Of a stretch of DNA of 64,000 bases, positions 57,668-64,000 are shown piece after piece (the first letter of the stretch is position 1; each line of letters opens with the position of its first letter). The notes under the pieces were generated by a model, which had not been told where the DNA came from, did no database searches, and saw only the letters and a list, made by a program, of their open reading frames with translations. The stretch is from Isoetes taiwanensis. Its lineage: Eukaryota; Streptophyta; Lycopodiopsida; Isoetales; Isoetaceae. Location of the stretch: NCBI GenBank assembly GCA_021234155.1, contig JAJEKV010000005.1, positions 11,090,572 through 11,154,571 of the forward strand. Direction: 5' to 3'. The position numbers and the translations under genes were made by a program.

Positions 57668-58307
57668 AAAAATGGAAAGTCCAACTCGAATGCAATATGG
57701 AAATATGAACATGCAAATATGCTATGGTTCAAAGGTTAGGTTCAATGGTTATTTTAGTAACTTTGACCTAAGGTATATTTGTAATAAAATTCTCGGTCCA
57801 ATGAGATACAACCGACTTGTATATAAGCTCGGTCCAATAGACCAAAAACAGAAGCAGATTTTGGCAGATCGGTGAGGCTTAACTGCCGGAATCGATGCTG
57901 ATAAATTAAGAAAAGATGTATAGATAAAATACACAGTGATAGAAGACAGGTGCGATTGAAAATAACATAGGTTTGTGGTGTAGAGTAAGACAAGGAAATT
58001 CATTGGATTTCAATGCTACAGTAATTCGTTTGTTCTATATTATGTTACAGTAACTTGATATTTGATCAATGGTTTAAACTTGGAATTGGTACCAATGGTA
58101 ACTTGTGCATTGGTATAGATATTTCTCTTGAGTAAATTCAATAAGTTAAGTGGCATATGAAATTAAAGGCTTAAACCTTGTCTAATTTTATTGTGTGACA
58201 AGTTTAATGTGGAAAATGATTATGCAGTAAACAAAAGGAGAAATTCAATTTGTCAACTAAGTTGTCTGGTTGAGTGTTTGTCAAAGATCTAACAAATATT
58301 TCTTACA
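57668..58307 (+). repeat. Central copia LTR, piece 3 (serves as 5' LTR of copia B)
   Basis: Matches 62652-63117 of the B 3' LTR and continues 180 bp further to the LTR end TTCTTACA, directly before the primer site. Pieces 1-3 together give an LTR of about 830 bp. Confidence 0.93.
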
Positions 58308-58308
58308 T

Positions 58309-58320
58309 TGGTATCAGAGC
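58309..58320 (+). promoter_or_regulatory. Copia B primer-binding site
   Basis: TGGTATCAGAGC one base after the LTR end: complement of the initiator Met tRNA 3' end, typical of plant copia elements. Confidence 0.95.
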
Positions 58321-61300
58321 AAGGATGTCTAGCAGGTTTGGTGCTGGATTATTGAATGCCATAGAGGTGTTCAAGGGTGATTCTGGATTCCAAGTTTGCA
58401 AGGAGAAGATAAAGCAAGTTTTGCAAGTTGAAGGATTGTGGGAGCTGATTGAAGGAGATGGCCCTGAAACAAGCTCCAGAGGCAGAGTTGATGCTGTGGT
58501 TGAACAAGGGAGCTCTTCAAACAATGAAGAGCAGTCTGGAGAAACTCAGACCAGAGAAGTTACTGTAACTTCTAGAGAAATTTCAGGTGAAGTTAATGCA
58601 AAATTGAGAGAGGCTCAAGGTATAATAATGAGCAAAGTTGGATCAAGCATTGTGCTGAAACTCAGAGGTATGAGTCCTACGCAAATGTGGAAGTATATGT
58701 TGATAACTTATGAGGAGAAAACATCCTCTCAAATAGATGTTTTGGAAAATGAGCTTAGGAGACTAAAATTTCGAGAAAAGGATGATGTTAATGACTTCTT
58801 TGAAACATTGGAAATATGTCTATCTTTATTAGAACTATTGCAAGAACAAGGCCTGATGCAGAAAGGATGCTAAAAACAGAGATAGAACAAACAAAGGTTA
58901 TGTAAGATGAAGAAGCTACACAGATCTTATTCACAAAAGGAAAGGGGAAATTTGATGCATGTCAAAAAGATAAAGTTGGCCCTTGTTTCAATTGTAATCA
59001 ACTAGGACACATCAAAATAAATTGTCCTAATTTGAACAAAGAAATAAACTGTTATAACTGTGGGGAAAGGGGGCATTTTGCCTCAACCTGTTCCACACCT
59101 AAGGATGCAAGTAAAGGCATGGGCAGAGGAGGAAGAACAAGTTTCAGCTCCAGAGGAAGAGTTAGAGGCAGGGGCAGAATACTGAAGCAAATGTTGCTGA
59201 AGAAGTCTTTCTGAAAGAAGAAGAAACTGAAGAAAATGATGAGGTAAGAAATTGCAGGTTATTTTCAGTTTGTGAAATCATATTGACAACAATGATGATC
59301 TTTTGATTCTAGATAGTGGAGCAGAAAAACCAATTGCATGCTCGAGAAAAATCTTGAAAGAATGCAAAGGAACTAATGGAGGGCATGTGCAAGTTGGGAA
59401 TGGAGTTGTACAAAAAATTAAAGATGTTGGAGTTTTAGAACTTTTTGATTTGAATGGAAGAAGTGTGAATTTGCAAAATGTGCTATGTGTGCCTAGCCTT
59501 GTCAGAAATTTAATTTTTATTTCTCAACTTGTGGACATGGGATTTAAAGTTGTTTTTGAGCAAATGGATTGAATTTATGAAGGGAATGAACTAAAATTTC
59601 TGGGAAGAAGAGTTGGAAACTTGTTTGGCATAAATGCTAAAAATCTCGGATCTATAAATCTGACAACAAAATCTGATATTTAAACCTGGCATGAAAGATT
59701 GGGACATTCTAACTTCAAAAATATTGAATTTGTGGTTAAACAAGGCTGGATCAAATCAGATATATTTAAGGATAGTTATGTTTGCAAAGGCTGCCAATTG
59801 GGCACACACTCAAGACTCCCTTTTACAAAAGGAAAAAGGAAGACCAAGGATGTTCTTGAATTAATTCATACTGACTTATGTGGTCCTTTAAATGTAACAG
59901 GAATCTCTGGAAAAAGATACTTCATAACATTTGTGGATGATTATAGCAGGAGGACTAAGGTTTATTGTCTAAGAACAAAAGACGTGGCTTATGAAGCATT
60001 TAGAACATTTGCTGCAGAAGCTGAATGCCAAACTGGAAAAAGGATCAAATGTGTACCCTCAGACAGAGGAGGTGAGTATCTATCCCACACTTTTAAGAAG
60101 TATTGTTTAAGTAGAGGAATAATTAGACAATTCACATGCAGCTACACACCCCAACAGAATGGGGTTGCAGAAAGGAAAAATAAATCTATTTTGAATGCTG
60201 TAAGAGCCATGCTTAAGCATGCTGGTTTGCCAAACTTCCTTTAGGAAGAAGTAGTAAAGACTGCTATGTTAGTGCAAAATGTTTTGCCAACCAAAAGTTT
60301 GGAAGGCATGTGTCCAGAATTCTTATGGTCAGGAAACATGCCTAGTTTTGAAAAATTTAGAGCATATGGCTGCCTGGGATACACACATGTTCCCAAGGAA
60401 AACAGACTAAAATTGGATGACAGATCTATCATAACCTATTTGGTAGAGTATGATGATTACTCAAAAGGATTTAGGATGTATAATCCAGAGAGAAGAAATA
60501 TCATAGTAAGTAGAGATGTGACTTTTGTAGAAGAGAGTTATACAGACCAAAGCCTATAAGCAAAGTTCAGACTGAATCAAAAATTGCAGAGACCTGCAAA
60601 ACAAATATGAATGATGTGGCAGACTCAGATGATAAAGTGGATAACAATGCACAAAACTTGGAAACAAACCTCAAGGATACATGTAATGATGAGGAAGTTG
60701 GACTTATTAAAAACAATAATGAGGAAAACCATAAGATTGTGGATCATGAAATAGAAAAACAGAAAAGGAGAATAGAAAGTGAAAGACTAATAGAAGAAGC
60801 AAACTTTGATACCAGACTTTATGGCAGAAAAGAGAATGGCAGGAGCTCTAGGTTGCAGCTACATGAAAAAGAACCTGAAGCACTCATAATTATGCAAACA
60901 GGTGTACCAGAGACATTTGATGAAGCTATGAATAGCACAGAGGCAAATAGATCGAGAAAAGCCATGAATGAAGAAATAAATTCTTTCAACAGGACATCCA
61001 ATTATGAATTAGTTGACTTGCCCAAGGGAAAGCAGGCTGTTGGAAACAAATGGATTTATAAACTGAAAAGGAATGCAGATGGAAGTCCTAAATTTAAAGC
61101 AAGGTTGGTTGCACAAGGGTATACATAAAAGAAAGGTATAGACTTTGAGGAAACATATTCGCCAGTGGTCAAATTAACTAGTATCAGAATGATTATTTCA
61201 GTTGCAAATGCAATGAACTTGGAATTATACCATATGGATGTGTGCACAGCATTTCTTAATGATGAACTAGATGAGGAAGTTTACATGAGACAGGGATATG

Positions 61301-62460
61301 AAAAGGGAAAAACCAAGGTTTGGAAACTAAATCGAGCTGTTTATAGCTTAAAATAGGCCCCAAGACAATGGTATATGTGCATCAATCAATATTTGAAAGA
61401 GCAAGGTTTTGAAAAACTAGCAAATGATGGGAATGTGTATGTTTTAAAAAGAGGAGATAAATTTTGTATAATGGCCATATATGTGGATGATTGCATCCTA
61501 GCTGCTAATGGTAATGACATATTAAATCAATGTAATGAGATTCTCAAAAGAAGATACAAAATGACAGACTTGGGAGAACTTTCAAAATTCTTGGGAATAC
61601 AAGTTAAAAGATGTAGGGAAAAGGGTCTGATCACACTCTGCCAGAATGAATACATTGATACAGTATTAGATAAATTTAACATGGAAGAGTGCAATCCAGT
61701 AAAGTTGCCAATTCTGACTGGAACAAAACTGTCAAAGGACATGTGTCCAAAAACAAATGAGGAAAGAAAAAGGATGTCAAAGATACCATATAGACAACTA
61801 GTGGGATGTTTGCTCTTTATTGCAAACAACACTAGGCCAGATATAGCTTTTGTTGTAAATACCCTGAGCAGATTTAACAGTGATCCAGGTCATGGCCATT
61901 GGCAGATTGCAAAGAAAGTTTTAAGATATCTAAAAGGTTCAAAAAATAAAGGAGTTGTATATAGTACAAAAGATTTGCAAATGAAGGCATATAGTGATGC
62001 AGACTGGTGTGGAGATATTGATGAGAGAAAATCAACTTCAGGCTATATTTTGTTTTTAGGTGGAGGACCTATAAGTTGGAGAAGCAAAAAGCAAACATCA
62101 ATTGCTCTTTCAACAACAGAATCTGAATATGCATCAACAACCTTAGCAGCAAAAGAAATTGTATGGGCAAGAAGATTCTTATAAGAACTTGGAATAAAGC
62201 AAGAAGGCAGTACAGATTTATTCTGTGATAATCAGAGTTGCATTGCAATGATCAAAAATCTGGTTTTGCATGAGAGGACTAAGCATATAGAAATGGAAAT
62301 GCATTTCATTAGAGATATGGTAAGAAAAGAAGAAATAAGTTTGAAATATGTTTGCTCAGAAAATCAAATAGCAGATATATTGACAAAGGCATTGGGAAGC
62401 AAAAGGTTTCAGAAATTGTCAGATTTATTGAACTGCAAAGAAGTTGCAAGATTATGATCT
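58321..62460 (+). pseudogene. Copia B gag-pol (Ty1/copia), nearly complete but broken
   Basis: Starts at ATG 58326 (MSSRFGAGLLNAIEVF). Gag runs to a frameshift at ~58870; zinc knuckles CFNCNQLGHIKINC and CYNCGERGHFASTC follow. Protease LILDSGAEKPIACS. Integrase: zinc region ending CKGCQLG, core IHTDLCGPL, SDRGGEYL, YTPQQNGVAERKN (D,D,35E). RT: KLKRNADGSPKFKARLVAQG and YVDDCILAANG. RNase H: YSDADWCGD, STTESEYAS. IN before RT defines copia. Stops at ~59571, 59681, 60242, 61127, 61354 and 62182 and a frameshift near 60540 make it inactive. Very similar to copia A, but B keeps the residues that A lost (Asp in RNase H, Cys in knuckle 1). Confidence 0.95.
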
Positions 62461-62470
62461 GAAGGGGAAA
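62461..62470 (+). promoter_or_regulatory. Copia B polypurine tract
   Basis: GAAGGGGAAA directly before the 3' LTR start TGTTAG; same as in A at 23972-23981. Confidence 0.85.
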
Positions 62471-63117
62471 TGTTAGAATTCATATCATAATCTTGAACTT
62501 GAATGTGTTTTGAAAATATTAAGGTTGGTAGTTCAGTACAATGATCTAAAAGTTACAAAGGGAAGATCCTGTGATCAAGGGGAATATATTATGCTCTGAT
62601 AATACTAAGGGCAGTTGATCTGAGGTACAACCTAATGAGAGATCATTTAAGAAAAATGGGAAGTCCAACTCGAATGCAATATGGAAATATGAACATGCAA
62701 ATATGCTATAATGGTTCAAAGGTTAGGTTCAATGGTTATTTTATTAACTTTGACTTAAGGTATATTTGCAATAAAATTCTCGGTCCAATGAGATACGACC
62801 GACTTGTATATAAGCTCGGTCCAATAGACCAACAACAGAATCAGATTTCGGCAGATCGGTGAGGCTTAACCGCTGGAATCGATTCTGATAAATTAAGAAA
62901 AGATGTATAGATAAAATACACAGTGATAGAAAACAGGTGCGATTGAAAATAACACAGGTTTGTGGTGTAGAGTAAGACAAGGAAATTCATTGGATTTCAA
63001 TGCTACAGTAATTCATTTGTTCTATATTATGCTACAGTAACTTGATATTTGATCAATAGTTTAAACTTGGAATTGGTATCAATGGTAATGCTTGTGCATT
63101 GGTATAGATATTTCTCT
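62471..63117 (+). repeat. Copia B 3' LTR, truncated
   Basis: Starts TGTTAGAATTC and follows the central LTR to GATATTTCTCT, then stops. The last ~180 bp present in the central LTR (58129-58307) are missing. It contains the uninterrupted versions of both insertion sites in the central LTR (TTAA at 62519-62522; A-run at ~62650). Confidence 0.92.
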
Positions 63118-63600
63118 AGGCGCCACCGCCTCGCGCCACCGCCTCAGCATCTAGGCGCCTCTGCGCCAGCCTCAGAAGCAGCAGGAGAAGGGAAGCGCAG
63201 ATCCAGATTCCGGCCAAGCTCCAGTCGGTGGTGAGGCCTTCGGCAAGCTAGGGGCCCAGCTCGGCAGAATCCAGTCAGTTCGGGCACAACCACATCCACC
63301 AGTTTGCTTGCTCTCTGCCTTTGGTCCCAATCCACCGGGATTTCCATCAGGTCGGTTTTGGCATCACGTCGGTTATTGCTTCAGGTCGGTTTTTGCAGCT
63401 TTCTCTGGTATGGCAGCATATCTCTTCACCTAGTTTGGCTTGGCATCAACGGAACAGTCAGCACCGATCCTATCTCTTTGCCAGTATTAGCCCACCGGCA
63501 GCATACTCCTTCCACACCAGCTTGCAATTCTCTATATCTCAGGTCAGCTACTGATTTTCGGCCAGCTGCTAATTTCTAGTCCATCCACTTGTTGCTCTGA
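63118..63600. other. GC-rich sequence replacing the LTR end
   Basis: Begins with GGCGCCACCGCCTCGCGCC-type repeats. It differs sharply in composition from the copia LTR. No gene; possibly the leader of another retroelement that continues beyond the window. Confidence 0.4.
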
Positions 63601-64000
63601 ATGGCTCGTCAGATCAAGCGCATGGCCAGGGAGACCCGTAAATAAAAGAACCTCGTTAAGCTGCCTGAGCTGGTCTTGAATAGGCCCTATGACCCCGCAA
63701 TTGCGCCATATCTTCAGGCAGCCCCATCATTTGGGCCTCAGCGCCCTATACTGGCACACCCAGACACACCCTCAGACACGCAATCCGTTCCAGATGCATC
63801 TTCGGCTGCAGCCTTGACCAGGATTGATGCTCGGATCCATTGTTGGTCGGGATCCACACGATCCAATCGACAGTCACACTCACAGAACATCGCTCGGTTG
63901 TTTTTGGGAAGTCGGATCCGCCTTTTAGAGATGCCGCTACAAATGGCGGCTAGAGCTGATTCAAAAGCAAAGACCGATTGCTACACCCGCACCTTCCACG
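63601..64000 (+). pseudogene. Unidentified frame running off the window, starting MARQIKRMARETRK
   Basis: ATG at 63601, 14 codons rich in Arg/Lys, a TAA at 63643, then the same frame stays open to the window end (NLVKLPELVLNRPYDP, RIDARIHCWSG, LLEMPLQMAARADSK). Pro/Ala/Ser-rich. No known domain visible. The basic MAR... start followed by an early stop loosely recalls the H3-like ORF1 of the chromovirus, but the similarity is too short to claim relationship. Confidence 0.35.

Overview
The window looks like land-plant nuclear DNA, most likely from a fern or another lineage with swimming sperm. It is made mostly of nested transposable elements carrying broken gene fragments. The plant call rests on Ty1/copia and chromovirus retrotransposons primed by initiator Met tRNA (TGGTATCAGAGC) and on exon fragments of plant families (methylesterase, class B heat-shock factor, DOG1-domain protein, trehalose-phosphate phosphatase). 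The swimming-sperm call rests on one fragment: an armadillo-repeat SPAG6/PF16-like gene of the flagellar central apparatus, a gene type I recall as absent from flowering plants and conifers. No intact ordinary host gene was found.

Layout. 1-4620: a broken three-exon methylesterase gene and otherwise unassigned DNA. 4622-7420: a microsatellite and a minus-strand LINE. 7421-63117: one nested block. Its backbone is two copia internal regions in tandem (A 7421-23981, B 58308-62470) that share a central LTR. That LTR is now split in three (23982-24033, 48755-48890, 57668-58307) by two insertions. Copia A is also split by a 12.9-kb chromovirus (10552-23465, minus strand) with a perfect TTGTA target duplication. 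The first LTR insertion (24034-48754, 24.7 kb) has 15-bp terminal inverted repeats and a TTAA duplication. It carries fragments of COG1, an amino-acid transporter, a heat-shock factor and a trehalose-phosphate phosphatase, plus a LINE. The second (48891-57667) carries DOG1, TTC5-like, SPAG6, ankyrin and saccharopine-dehydrogenase-like fragments. 63118-64000 is different GC-rich DNA with the start of an unidentified frame.

The outstanding object is the chromovirus. Besides gag and pol (protease, RT, RNase H, integrase with a C-terminal chromodomain) it has two extra genes between the primer site and gag. The first, read right to left at 21291-19996, is a 431-codon histone H3-like gene. It opens with the exact H3 tail MARTKQTARK and ends, 87 codons before its stop, in a complete gap-free H3 histone fold. 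One TAG interrupts it at codon 82. The second (19269-17743) is an intact 508-residue acidic protein of unknown family. Each extra gene has its own TATA box and a pair of near-perfect ~67-bp palindromes upstream, so the two look like separately promoted modules. An element that encodes a chromodomain reader together with its own H3 tail containing K4 and K9 suggests chromatin targeting or histone mimicry; that function is inference.
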